Assembly: GCF_009827305.1 (NCBI RefSeq)
Contig: NZ_WTYJ01000001.1
Location: 1,054,001 to 1,118,000, forward strand
Origin: Croceibacterium xixiisoli
Lineage (GTDB): Bacteria; Pseudomonadota; Alphaproteobacteria; Sphingomonadales; Sphingomonadaceae
DNA length: 64,000 bases
Direction: 5' to 3'
The notes beneath the pieces are model-generated. The model ran no database searches and had not been told where the DNA came from. It saw nothing but the letters and a program-made list of their open reading frames with translations. Below are positions 17,928-27,111 of this stretch, piece by piece. A program made the position numbers and the translations under genes. How positions within the stretch are numbered: position 1 is the stretch's first letter; every line of letters begins with the position of its first letter.

Positions 17928-19829
17928 TTAGCGCGATAGCGAATAGGCGACGATTGTGCCACCTGCATTGATTGCGACAAATTGCTTCCCGCCATTGCCG
18001 TTGTAGGACATCGGATTGGCATTGGCACTGCTGCGGAGCTGCGTTTCCCAAAGCATCTGCCCGGTATCCGCATCGAACGCCCGGAAGCGCTTGTCGTTGG
18101 TGGCGCCGACGAACACGAGTCCGCCGCCGGTCACCGTCGGGCCGGCACTGCCGGCATTGCCCAGGGTGCGCCTGCCTTCTGGCAGTTCTTCGTAGTCACC
18201 CAGGGGAACGGCCCATTTGATTTCGCCCGTGTTCGCATCGATCGCGGTCAAACGCGCCCAAGGCGGCCGGTAACAAGGGGCGCTGGTTCCTTCCGCGCGG
18301 CCGTTTTCGTCATATTTGCCGCTCAACGGCGCCTGGAAGGAGAAGAAGGGGCCCTTGCCGTCCACGCTGGCGCGGTCATAGGCCTGATTGGTGTCATTGG
18401 CATCGAAGCTGTAGCTTTCGGTCGATTCCTTGCGTTCGACCCAGCCGACCAGGCTGGTGTCGATCGCATTGACATAGACCATGCCATTGGTCGGGTTTGC
18501 AGCCGGCCCGCCCCAGTTGACGCCGCCGATCCCGCCCGGAAGCTGGATGGTCGAACGCGGGGGCGTGCCCTGGCGGTGCAAATAGAAGGGCGTGAACTGG
18601 CCAAAATTCAGATAGCCGCCGGCCTTGTCCCACATGTCGCGGCAGGCCTGGGCATGTTCGGGCGTGGTGTCTTCTGCGGTGACCAGATCATCATAGGTCA
18701 ACCGCACGCGGCTCAGCGGCGGGGTGACGACCGGGAAGGGCTGGGTCGGGTGGTAATATTCGCCGGGCACATCGCCGACCGGAACCGGCCGTTCTTCTAC
18801 TGTGTGAATGGGCTGGCCGTTTTCGCGGTTCAGCACATAGAACAGGCTGGTCTTGCCGACATGGGCGATCGCCTGACGCCGGTTGCGGCCCTGACCCACA
18901 GTGATCAGCGGTCCGGCCGATGGCATGTCTGCATCCCAGATGTCGTGATGGACGGTCTGGTAATGCCATTTGTATTCGCCGGTCTTCAGATCGACAGCGA
19001 CCAGCGAATTGGCGAACAGGTTCGAACCGGGGCGATCACCGCCGTAATAATTGGCCGCAGGGCCGCTGATCGGCAGGATCACGATCCCGCGTTCCATATC
19101 GACCGGGGCGGAAAACGCCCACATATTCGCGCCGGAACGGCCCTTCCAGCCATTGCCCCAGGTGTCGTTATGCGGCTGGCCTTCCTGCGGCACCGTCTGG
19201 AATTCCCAGATCTTGGCGCCGGTGCGAACATTGAAGGCACGCGGATTGCCCGGCACGCCGATCGGATTTTCCAGCGTCGCAGCACCGATGATGGCGATTT
19301 CGCCGGCCACGGTCACCGCGCCGCCATAACCCACGCCGACATCGACCGCGCCATTGGTGCCGAAACCGGCAGCGGGCTGGCCCGTCGCTGCATCCAGCGC
19401 ATACATGGTCGATCCGGCCATCACCATGATCCGCGCGGGGGTGTTGGCGTCCCCCGGCCAGTAACCCACGCCGCGCGAAGAGGCATTGACGGCCGGTGCG
19501 CCGGCCGTCTGCGGAACGCTGAACACCCATTTTTCGGTGCCGGCTTCTGCATCCAGGGCAACCACGCGGTTGCCGGCAGGCACATACATGGTCCCGCCGA
19601 TCACCACCGGCACGGCGGTGTTGAAGGACCGCAGCGGATAGGTCCAGGCCTGCTGCAACTGCGTTACATTGGACCGGTTGATCTCGTTGAGGGGGGAGTA
19701 ACGGGTGGATGCGAGGTCGCGATTGATCGTGCGCCAGTCACCGGCGGGAATCGTATCCTGGGCCAGTGCGCCATGGCTTACGCCGACCGACAGCATCGCT
19801 GCCAGCGCAATGCCCTTTGCGACACGCAT
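17928..19829 (-). CDS. PQQ-dependent dehydrogenase, soluble, haem-free (GDH-like)
   Basis: About 633 residues. I chose ATG 19829, eight bases after GGAGG. The signal peptide ends H-G-A-L-A. The eight-bladed propeller shows repeated blade motifs such as VVALDAEAGTEKWVFS, TAIDANTGEIKWAVPL and FRAFDADTGQMLWETQL, and the active-site segment WHYQTVHHDIWDADMPS typical of glucose/quinate-type quinoproteins. No CxxCH haem motif is seen, so electrons must pass to a separate acceptor. It oxidises an alcohol or sugar in the periplasm using PQQ; the substrate is not evident. First gene of the operon with 17036-17896 and 16572-16997. Confidence 0.93.
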   Translation of the reverse strand: MRVAKGIALAAMLSVGVSHGALAQDTIPAGDWRTINRDLASTRYSPLNEINRSNVTQLQQAWTYPLRSFNTAVPVVIGGTMYVPAGNRVVALDAEAGTEKWVFSVPQTAGAPAVNASSRGVGYWPGDANTPARIMVMAGSTMYALDAATGQPAAGFGTNGAVDVGVGYGGAVTVAGEIAIIGAATLENPIGVPGNPRAFNVRTGAKIWEFQTVPQEGQPHNDTWGNGWKGRSGANMWAFSAPVDMERGIVILPISGPAANYYGGDRPGSNLFANSLVAVDLKTGEYKWHYQTVHHDIWDADMPSAGPLITVGQGRNRRQAIAHVGKTSLFYVLNRENGQPIHTVEERPVPVGDVPGEYYHPTQPFPVVTPPLSRVRLTYDDLVTAEDTTPEHAQACRDMWDKAGGYLNFGQFTPFYLHRQGTPPRSTIQLPGGIGGVNWGGPAANPTNGMVYVNAIDTSLVGWVERKESTESYSFDANDTNQAYDRASVDGKGPFFSFQAPLSGKYDENGRAEGTSAPCYRPPWARLTAIDANTGEIKWAVPLGDYEELPEGRRTLGNAGSAGPTVTGGGLVFVGATNDKRFRAFDADTGQMLWETQLRSSANANPMSYNGNGGKQFVAINAGGTIVAYSLSR

Positions 19830-20578
19830 ATACATATCCTCCCCAGTGTGCCGGTCGTTCACACAATCGCGTGCGCCGCAGCAGAAATTGCTTCGTTGAT
19901 TCTGTCCTACTGTTGGGCAGCGCCTTTGACAATGCCCTCTGAACCGTTCCGGCAAACATCGCAATCGTTTGTTGGATAAACTATATCGTGCCTCGCTTCT
20001 GCAGTTTTCCGTATAGGCGCGGGCCCGTGCGGTATGAAAATCTGCAAATTGTTGCATGCGTGCAACAGTCTGGCAGCTGCGCGCCAGAATCTGGCCCACA
20101 CGGCAACTGATAGGGCGAGTCGTTAAACTTATGGCAGAGGCGTAACCTGACGCAGGGATGACAGCGCGTTTGCATTGCTATCGGATTGTTGCGGGAATCT
20201 GCGTGTTTGCGGTGCATTCCTCCATACGAGCAGAGGAAAAGCTTTTCCCCGCTCGCTCGCTGGCGTATCGGGGCCCCTTGGAACCAGCGATTTGAGGCGT
20301 TTTGTCCGGCTTGGACATTGTCAACTGACGGCACGTTCCAGGTCTTGGCGCAGATCTGGCACCGCTTCGGCGGGATTTGCGCTGGATCAATGCCAGCCTC
20401 GCTGGCGGCTGTAACTGGCTGTTACCTGGGTGGTAACGGTAATTTACTCTGCCGGCATCTGCTGGACGAGTAAGTGACGACGGATTGGCGCCATGGTCCT
20501 CGCGATCGGCGCTGACTCACTGGGATAAACGGACGCATTCGCGGACCGACAAGTTTTGGACAGGGGAATCATTCTCTG
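19830..20578. promoter_or_regulatory. divergent intergenic region with candidate operators
   Basis: About 750 bp with no convincing gene, between the PQQ operon (minus) and the 4-TM pair (plus). It contains TGTTGCA-TGCG-TGCAACA (20050-20067), a perfect 7-bp inverted repeat of operator type about 220 bp before the PQQ start. It also has GTTACC-TGGGT-GGTAAC (20421-20437), with a further GTAAC half at 20411, about 150 bp before the 4-TM gene. Both halves of the gap probably hold promoters. Confidence 0.45.
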
Positions 20579-21106
20579 ATGGGCGATTTACTTTTTAACT
20601 TTACCGAGTGGCTGCGGACGACAGCTCTCGTCGATCTGGCCTTGTGGATTTCAGAAACCAAGGCCAGCGAGATCATGGCCACCAATTTCTGGGCCATCCC
20701 TGCGTTTCAGGTGATTCACATCCTTTCGATTGCGGCGGCATTCGGATCGATTCTGATGATCAACGTGCGCGTCTTCAATGCGGGCGGCACCAGCCAGACC
20801 CTGATTGAAACCGCCAATCGTTATGTTCCGTGGATCTGGTGGGCGCTGCTGTTCCTGGTCATTTCGGGCTTCGTGATGATCATCGGTGAACCGGTGCGCG
20901 AACTGATCAACCCCATCTTCTGGATCAAGATGGTGCTGGTGGTTGTGGCCATCCTGCTCAGCCTGTGGTTCCACAATGGCGTGATCCGCAAGGCAGAAGC
21001 AGGCCAGGGCGTTGGCGGTTCCGCCAGGGCGGGCGCTGTCATCATCACCATTCTTTGGTGCGCAATCATCTTCGGCGGTCGTTGGATCGCTTACGCACCG
21101 GCGTGA
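20579..21106 (+). CDS. 4-TM membrane protein (DUF6644-like), copy 1
   Basis: 175 residues with four predicted membrane helices (about 42-62, 84-103, 112-132, 150-168). Conserved positions shared with the next gene are His47 (PAFQVIHIL), Arg64, Asn111-Pro112 (NPIFWIKM), Lys117 and His132 (WFHNGV). The spacings 17, 47, 6 and 15 are identical in both proteins. Two intramembrane His residues could bind haem or copper. I recall such proteins named DUF6644; no function is known. The pair lies between quinoprotein operons and may link their electrons or metal to the membrane, which is inference. Confidence 0.8.
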   Translation: MGDLLFNFTEWLRTTALVDLALWISETKASEIMATNFWAIPAFQVIHILSIAAAFGSILMINVRVFNAGGTSQTLIETANRYVPWIWWALLFLVISGFVMIIGEPVRELINPIFWIKMVLVVVAILLSLWFHNGVIRKAEAGQGVGGSARAGAVIITILWCAIIFGGRWIAYAPA

Positions 21107-21121
21107 TTCTGGGGGCTATCG

Positions 21122-21637
21122 ATGTATCCTGAACCTGAAAATATCTGGCAGACGATCGAGTATTCGAAAGTCGGCATCTACATCGCCGAATCGACCTGGG
21201 CATTCCCGACCCTGGAAACGATCCACGTCATCGCGCTGGTAACGGTGATCGGCACGATCGCCATCGTCGATCTGCGGCTGCTCGGCATTGCCGGTCTGAA
21301 GCAGCGCTTTACCGAACTCAGCCGCGACACGCTCAAATGGACGGTAGGCGCCTTCGTGCTTGCGGCCATCACCGGCGGCCTGCTGTTCGTCAGCAAGGCC
21401 AGCACCTACATGGTCAATCCCTACTTCCTCTGGAAGATGGGCGTGATGGCCCTGGCGGGCATCAACATGGTCTATTTCCATGTCATCACCCAGAAGACTC
21501 AGGCCGCCTGGGACGTATATGGCACGGGTGAAATCCCGACCGGCGCCAAGGTTGCCGGCCTGCTGTCGTTGCTGTTCTGGATCATGGTCGTCGGCTTCGG
21601 TCGCGCAATCGGCTTCACGCTCGGCATCTTCTACTGA
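21122..21637 (+). CDS. 4-TM membrane protein (DUF6644-like), copy 2
   Basis: 171 residues, starting 15 bp after copy 1, so one transcript. Four membrane helices are predicted. Matching conserved residues are His35 (LETIHVIAL), Arg52, Asn99-Pro100 (NPYFLWKM), Lys105 and His120 (VYFHVI). The gap-free alignment of these residues with copy 1 argues for an old duplication; overall identity is low, so the two may form a heterodimer. Function unknown. A strong bidirectional terminator follows at 21675-21705. Confidence 0.82.
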   Translation: MYPEPENIWQTIEYSKVGIYIAESTWAFPTLETIHVIALVTVIGTIAIVDLRLLGIAGLKQRFTELSRDTLKWTVGAFVLAAITGGLLFVSKASTYMVNPYFLWKMGVMALAGINMVYFHVITQKTQAAWDVYGTGEIPTGAKVAGLLSLLFWIMVVGFGRAIGFTLGIFY

Positions 21638-21674
21638 TCATGCCGCATTCCGGTGGCCATGCTGCCGACAAAGG

Positions 21675-21705
21675 AAAGGCCGCCCCCTCGGGGCGGCCTT
21701 TCTTG
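21675..21705. terminator. bidirectional rho-independent terminator
   Basis: A perfect 12-bp stem (21675-21686 with 21690-21701) and a 3-base loop, with T-rich sequence on the plus side (TTTCTTGTTT) and A-rich sequence on the other. It serves the 4-TM pair and the converging quinoprotein operon. Confidence 0.9.
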
Positions 21706-21722
21706 TTTCAGCCACCGGTGCT

Positions 21723-23888
21723 TCAGTTCTTTTCCGGCAGCGCAAACACATAGAGCGCCGAACCATTGACCGGCGGCAGCGGAATTTCCGGCGTGAAGGC
21801 GGCCGGCAGGCCGAAGGCGAGCGGATTGCCGGCCCCGGTCACCATCGCCACATATTGCCGCCCATCGACAGAGAAGGTGATCGGTGATCCATTGGGAATG
21901 CCGGCCACCCCGGTGCGCCACAATTCGCGCCCGTCCGCCTGGTCATAGGCGATAAACTGCCGGTCCATGCCCCCGGTGAACAGCAATCCGCCCGCTGTGC
22001 TCAGAATGCCCATGTCATAGGGCGCGCGGCGGCGGACTTCCCAGGTGATTTTGCCGCTGCCGACATCAAGGTTCTGCAGCACGCCGTAATTGCCGTCTCC
22101 ATCGGCCGGCGGCGAATAGAGCACATTGACCCCGCTGGTCAGGAAGCCGGTTTCCGCCGGCACCATCTCCATGCAGACATCGCGCGCATTGACGAACAGC
22201 GCCCGGCTCTGCGGGTTGAATGATGTTGAGCTCCAGTTGCGGCCGCCCCCGGCATGCGGGCAGACGAACACCGGCCCCTTGTCACGCCCGGGCACCAGTT
22301 TCGGGTCCACGGTCTTGTCCCCGGTCACCGGATCGATCGCGATGATGAAATCCTGCAGGCCCATGTCGACCGTGGTCAGGTAACGGCCAGTGGCGACATC
22401 CAACGCATCGAACAGTCCCTCCTTGCCGCCGGTGATGACGGCGCGGTGATCCTGGCCGCCGACATTGATCGTGCCGATGACGCGATCGAACACCCAGTCC
22501 AGATCATACTGGTCGTTCTTCATGTGCTGATAATGCCAGGCCAGCCGGCCGGACCTGGGTTCGAAGGCCAGGGTCGAATTGGTATAGAGCCCGTCATTGT
22601 TCTCGCCCGGCTCGCGGTCACGCAGCGGCCCGGTGTCATAGGTCTGCGCCACGCCCCACAGCGCGAGCCCGCTTTCGGCATCATAGGTGCCGGACGTCCA
22701 GACCGATCCGCCGCGCCGTTCATTGTCGGGCAGGCCGTTCCAGGTATCACCGCCGGGGGTACCGGCCTTGGCCACGGTGTCGAAGGTCCACAGATGGCGC
22801 CCGGTCTCGGCGTCGAACCCGGCGATCAGCCCGCCGCCCGGTTGCTGCGTGGTCAGGCCCTGCATGATCACGCCATCGGCCGCCAGCGGCCCGCCGGGAT
22901 TGCGGAAGCCTGTCTTGTCGGTGATCGGCACGTCCCACACCTGGCGCCCGGTGCGCGCGTCCAGCGCGATCAGATGCAGATCCGACGTGGCGGCGAAAAT
23001 CTTGTCGCCATAGAGCGCCAGCGTCTTCTTGGAGGTCAGCGAGGTGCCTTCCGGCACGGCGCGCTTGTAATTCCACAACATGGTGCCGCTGGCAGCATCG
23101 AAGGCGAACACCTGATCGCCATAGCCGAAGACATAGAGCACCCCGTCGCGCACCAGCGGTTCATTGGTGGTTTCGCCCATGGGCAGCGCTTGGGCCCAGG
23201 CCAGTCGCAGCTGGCCGACATTGCCGGTGTCGATCTGGGCCAGCGGCGAATAACCCTGACCATTATGGCCGCGCCGCCAGCTCATCCAGTTTTCCGGTGC
23301 CGGATCGCTGAGCATGGCCTGAGTCACGGGTTGGTAGTTGGCGAAACGGTCGGGCGGGGTGGGGCCGGCGGGCATGGGGTAGCGGGTGGAAATGCCGCCT
23401 ATGCCCAGTTCGCTGACCCTGGCGCCTTCTTCTGGCTTGGCGGGCAGGGTAAACCCGGCCAGCTGTTCCGGCACATGGGCCAGCGCCGCGCTGGCCGTTC
23501 CGCCATTGCGATTTAGGATCAGCGCGGTCAGCGCGGCATAGGTTTCATCGGGCAGGGTGCCGGCATTGCCCGGCGGCATGGATGTGCGCAGATAGCGGAA
23601 CAGATCGCCGGCCGGGGCCTCGCCCCATTTGGCCAGAAATGTCGGCCCCTTCAACGTAGTGGCGAACTGGCCGCCGGCCAGATCGGGCCCGTGGCAGGCG
23701 GCGCAATTGGTGGTGTAGGCCTGTTCACCCAGTTGGACCTGGGCTGAAAAACTGCCGCCGCCCGATTGGGCACCGGCGGTAGTGGCGCCGGCAAGGCTGA
23801 ACCCGGCCCATGACAGACTGCCGAGCGCCAGCACGACGCCCATGGCGGAAAGGGGCGGCGAAGACCGCCCCCTGACGAAACTCCGCAT
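21723..23888 (-). CDS. PQQ-dependent dehydrogenase with N-terminal cytochrome c domain
   Basis: 721 residues. A signal peptide (to about residue 40) precedes a cytochrome c domain with CAACH at 62-66 and an axial Met region RTSMPPGNAG. The quinoprotein propeller runs from about 190 (ENWMSWRRGHNGQGYSPL) with blade motifs VFAFDAASGTMLWNYK, LIALDARTGRQVWDVP and FIAYDQADGRELWRTG. Active-site-like WHYQHMKNDQYDLDWV differs from the HHDxWDxD pattern of the three GDH-like enzymes here. In most quinohaemoproteins the haem is C-terminal; here it precedes the PQQ domain. Electrons can leave through its own haem. It is the last gene of a run with the esterase, two secreted-family genes and another PQQ enzyme. 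Confidence 0.92.
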   Translation of the reverse strand: MRSFVRGRSSPPLSAMGVVLALGSLSWAGFSLAGATTAGAQSGGGSFSAQVQLGEQAYTTNCAACHGPDLAGGQFATTLKGPTFLAKWGEAPAGDLFRYLRTSMPPGNAGTLPDETYAALTALILNRNGGTASAALAHVPEQLAGFTLPAKPEEGARVSELGIGGISTRYPMPAGPTPPDRFANYQPVTQAMLSDPAPENWMSWRRGHNGQGYSPLAQIDTGNVGQLRLAWAQALPMGETTNEPLVRDGVLYVFGYGDQVFAFDAASGTMLWNYKRAVPEGTSLTSKKTLALYGDKIFAATSDLHLIALDARTGRQVWDVPITDKTGFRNPGGPLAADGVIMQGLTTQQPGGGLIAGFDAETGRHLWTFDTVAKAGTPGGDTWNGLPDNERRGGSVWTSGTYDAESGLALWGVAQTYDTGPLRDREPGENNDGLYTNSTLAFEPRSGRLAWHYQHMKNDQYDLDWVFDRVIGTINVGGQDHRAVITGGKEGLFDALDVATGRYLTTVDMGLQDFIIAIDPVTGDKTVDPKLVPGRDKGPVFVCPHAGGGRNWSSTSFNPQSRALFVNARDVCMEMVPAETGFLTSGVNVLYSPPADGDGNYGVLQNLDVGSGKITWEVRRRAPYDMGILSTAGGLLFTGGMDRQFIAYDQADGRELWRTGVAGIPNGSPITFSVDGRQYVAMVTGAGNPLAFGLPAAFTPEIPLPPVNGSALYVFALPEKN

Positions 23889-23918
23889 GCCCCTCTCCTT
23901 GTTGTTATTTTTGTATTT

Positions 23919-25601
23919 TTATTGTCCCGGTTTGATCCCCAGCGGCTGCGCCACCCGTTCTTCATACATCGCGCGGAACAGCGCCGACTGGGCCGGGGTG
24001 ATCCACTTGCCCTTGCCGGAACCATTGCCATTCAGCAGCATGGCTTCATCGGCACCCAGCTGACGCAGCGTCGGCCATTGCGGCAGGCCTTCGCCATTGG
24101 GATTGCCGGTGCGGGCGAAGTTCACCCAATATTGCGACAATTGATCGGCAAAGGCCAACTCGGCCGGATTGTTGGCCATCAGCGTGACGGAACTGCCCGC
24201 CGGGAAGGTGCGCGGTGCCGCCAGATTGTTGAAGGCATAGGGGATTTCCGCCGTGTGACCGGCGCCCAGATTGGGGCGGTCGGCATCATAGGGCGGGGTA
24301 TGGGTGAACCAGTACAGCCACGCGTTCTTGCCGATCTTGGCCTGCGATTCCGCAAACAGCCGCATGTGCCAGGCCATGGTGTCGGAAAATGGCATGGTCG
24401 ATGCCTTGATCGCTTCGGTCTCGGTGCTGACCGGGTAAGCCGCGCGGCCCAGCGCCACCTGATTGCCCCAGCGGCGCGCTTCGCCTTCGTTCCAGCTGGC
24501 GAGGGTCGCCGGCGGCCCGCCCATGGCTGCGGTGAACGAACCTTCATCCGAATTGGAGCCGACGAGGACGTCGACCGGGTTCTGACGGCCATTGGCGAAG
24601 GTGATCGACAGATCTTCCGGAATGATCCAGCCATCGACGACCATGCCCTGGCCGCGGAAGTTCTTGATCACCTCTTCCGCGGGCAATGCGCGCATGGCGG
24701 CGAGCGAGGTGGCGCCGATCTTCTCGGCAGCTTCCACCGTGCGGCGTTCGGAATCGGCCATGGTCGGCATCAGGGCGATGCCCAGGCCCATCCAGGCGCC
24801 GCTTTGCGAAATCGCCCGCTCGAACGTGCCGCGTGCCACCGGCGATCCGGTCAGCCCTGCGTCCAGCGCGGCGCCGGCGCTTTCGCCGAAGATGGTGATA
24901 TTGTCTGGATCGCCACCAAAGGCTGCGACATTTTCCTTCAGCCATTTGAAGGCGGCGATGGCATCGCCCATCGCCTGATTGCCGGAGGCATTGTGGGGGC
25001 TTTCCGCCGTCAGTTCAGGGTGGGAAAGAAATCCGAGCGATCCGACGCGATAGTTGAAGGTGACCAGCACCACGCCCTTTTCGGCCAGCTTGTCGCCTTC
25101 GCTGAAGGGGGCATTGCCACCGCCTTCATTATACGCCCCGCCATAGAGCCACACCATTACCGGGCGCTTCTCGCCGGCGGCCTTGGCTCCGGTCCAGATG
25201 TTCAGGAACAGGCAGTCTTCGCTCATCGCCGGGGAATCCGGCATGTCGGTGGCAGAATTGACCGGGAAACGCTGCGGCGCGGGTGGCTGCACGCAGACAT
25301 TGCCCCATTTGGTGGCATCGCGCACGCCGGTCCAGGCGACCGGTGCGGCGGGCTGGGCCCAGCGCAAATCGCCCACCGGCGGTGCGGCGAAAGGAATGCC
25401 CTTGAAGACGGTGATGCCTTCGCTTTTGCCCGGTGCGCCCTGTACCAGCCCCTGCTGGGTCTGAACGGGGCCGCTCAGGCCACCGGCAGCGGTGGAATTG
25501 ACCGGCGCATTGGTCTGCGCACAGGCTGTCGTGGCGGACATCAGCATCACGCCTGCGACCACGCCCTGCAATCTGTTGTAGGGCAATTTCTTGTAAGCCA
25601 T
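23919..25601 (-). CDS. exported type-B carboxylesterase
   Basis: About 560 residues. ATG 25601 sits eight bases after AGGAG; a GTG three codons earlier is less well placed. A signal peptide is present, with a possible lipobox (TTAC). The alpha/beta-hydrolase fold of the cholinesterase/para-nitrobenzyl-esterase family is clear: GIPFAAPPVGDLRWAQP, EDCLFLNIW, oxyanion WLYGGAY, nucleophile Ser241 in FGESAGA, and catalytic-His region GAGHTAEIPYAF. It hydrolyses carboxylic esters outside the cytoplasm. It lies inside a quinoprotein operon, 30 bp before a PQQ dehydrogenase, so it may supply the alcohol or acid those enzymes handle. Confidence 0.93.
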   Translation of the reverse strand: MAYKKLPYNRLQGVVAGVMLMSATTACAQTNAPVNSTAAGGLSGPVQTQQGLVQGAPGKSEGITVFKGIPFAAPPVGDLRWAQPAAPVAWTGVRDATKWGNVCVQPPAPQRFPVNSATDMPDSPAMSEDCLFLNIWTGAKAAGEKRPVMVWLYGGAYNEGGGNAPFSEGDKLAEKGVVLVTFNYRVGSLGFLSHPELTAESPHNASGNQAMGDAIAAFKWLKENVAAFGGDPDNITIFGESAGAALDAGLTGSPVARGTFERAISQSGAWMGLGIALMPTMADSERRTVEAAEKIGATSLAAMRALPAEEVIKNFRGQGMVVDGWIIPEDLSITFANGRQNPVDVLVGSNSDEGSFTAAMGGPPATLASWNEGEARRWGNQVALGRAAYPVSTETEAIKASTMPFSDTMAWHMRLFAESQAKIGKNAWLYWFTHTPPYDADRPNLGAGHTAEIPYAFNNLAAPRTFPAGSSVTLMANNPAELAFADQLSQYWVNFARTGNPNGEGLPQWPTLRQLGADEAMLLNGNGSGKGKWITPAQSALFRAMYEERVAQPLGIKPGQ

Positions 25602-25937
25602 CAGATCCACTCCTGTTTCTTGTTTCCGCCACAGGCGCCACCGGGGTGCCGGGCGGGGGATAATGCGCTGCCCAATCTGCCTGCTGGTCCCTCTATTGAA
25701 GGTACGAGGTTGCGCCTGTTCCGCACAGAGCAGAACGACGGGGCATCGAAAGGCGGGTTTTCAGGAAAATCATGCCCGACCGCGAAGGCGCTGGTACGGG
25801 GTGCATGCTGTGGAAGCCGCTGCGCAGCGCGATCTCACACCATGTGATGCAGCGGAGCCACGCCCCGTGAACTTGGCCATATCGGCCGGTCCGAAGACCA
25901 TTGCGTTCACAGGGCGCAGCCCGCCGTCATTCAGGCA
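25602..25937. other. gene-free interval
   Basis: About 335 bp between the secreted-family gene and the esterase gene. No coding signal with ribosome site, no hairpin with T-run and no clear palindrome were seen. It probably contains a promoter for the esterase and the PQQ gene behind it, because the gap is much larger than others in this run. Confidence 0.4.
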
Positions 25938-27050
25938 TCAATGCCCGCTGTTGGCTTCACCGGCGACATCTTCGGCGCTGGCTGCCTGCAGGCTGCCGGC
26001 GCGCGATGCGGTGATGTAGTTGCGAACCTGCACATTGCCTTCGTGGCAGGCGTATTCGAAGAATTCGTAATCGTCCTTGCGCGTCCATTCCAGACGGGCA
26101 GTCCAGGGCGCGGTGAAGACCTTGGGATCGTTATAGGTCAGTTCGTAGATGATGTGATCCTTGTTGGTCATCGTCAGCCGTTCGGTGGTTACCGCTTCTG
26201 CGCTGGTCGGAATGGTGTTGAACGGCGGCACGCCCATGGTCGCCATGTTCAGCGGCGAACCGTTGCGTGCGTATTGATCCGTCGTGGCGCTGTCGCCGGT
26301 CTTCACATGCTTGGTTTCGATGACCAGCGTGTTGCCTTCCCAGCGGCCACGGCTGCTGCCCAGCCATGCTTCAACACCCTGCGGCCATTCGGCGGCGGTG
26401 GTGGTGGGGATAACGCGGGTGCCCAGCATTTCCAGCGCGATCACGACATAGCCGGGCGACTGGAAGATGCGGATGCCGTTGTTGTACCGGAACGGCAGCA
26501 TGGAGGCCGGGAAACCGCGCGAGATGCAGCGATCCCATCCGTCGAAATCGGTTACCCAGTTGAAGTCTGTGTTCGGGGTCCAGCTGGAACGGCCGGCCTT
26601 GTACAGCGCTTCGGCTTCGGGGGTGAAGGCGGGCAGTTTGCCATTGGTCGGCGACACCAGCAGGGATGTGCGGCGGCCCGATGCGTCGGATTCGACCCAG
26701 TGGCCCATGCCCATCTTGCCGGATTCTTCCTCGGCCTGATAGGCTTCGGTGGAACGGTTGGCCTGTTCCGCACGCTGATTGAATTCTTCCTCGCTCAGCC
26801 AGAAGCGGTCACCATACTGATCCGGGCGCGACAGCGGCAGGCTGGCGATGTTGTCGATCGGCCAGCCGCCACGGAAATCGGGCTCACCCCAGGGGGTCTT
26901 GGGCGGATCGAAATCGGTCGGCACAGGCGGCATGGTGGTCAGATCGGCCGGCACCTGCTGTGCGGCTACGGGCACCGCCAGCGAAGTCAGGCTTACGGCG
27001 GCAAGCAGCGCGCCTGCTGCCATGCTGCGGATAAAGTTCGACGTGTTCAT
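25938..27050 (-). CDS. secreted protein of the GRWEGDTLVVET-like family
   Basis: About 370 residues; ATG 27050 is preceded by GGAGGGG at eight bases. The signal peptide ends V-P-V-A-A. Landmarks are GEPDFRGGWPIDN, WDRCISRGFPASMLPFRYNN, SRGRWEGNTLVIETKHV, TTERLTMTNKDHIIYELTYN, KVFTAPWTARLEW and EFFEYACHEGNVQVRNYI. It is closely related to its upstream neighbour at 27112-28146, a tandem duplication. The conserved Cys of WDRC and of YACHEG could form a disulfide in the periplasm. No function is known. It is 61 bp from its neighbour and belongs to the operon that starts with the PQQ enzyme at 30131. Confidence 0.88.
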   Translation of the reverse strand: MNTSNFIRSMAAGALLAAVSLTSLAVPVAAQQVPADLTTMPPVPTDFDPPKTPWGEPDFRGGWPIDNIASLPLSRPDQYGDRFWLSEEEFNQRAEQANRSTEAYQAEEESGKMGMGHWVESDASGRRTSLLVSPTNGKLPAFTPEAEALYKAGRSSWTPNTDFNWVTDFDGWDRCISRGFPASMLPFRYNNGIRIFQSPGYVVIALEMLGTRVIPTTTAAEWPQGVEAWLGSSRGRWEGNTLVIETKHVKTGDSATTDQYARNGSPLNMATMGVPPFNTIPTSAEAVTTERLTMTNKDHIIYELTYNDPKVFTAPWTARLEWTRKDDYEFFEYACHEGNVQVRNYITASRAGSLQAASAEDVAGEANSGH

Positions 27051-27111
27051 TTTCTGGGCCCCTCCGGCTCTCATAACTCTGCAAGGTTCAGTGTATTCGA
27101 TCTTCGCCGGG

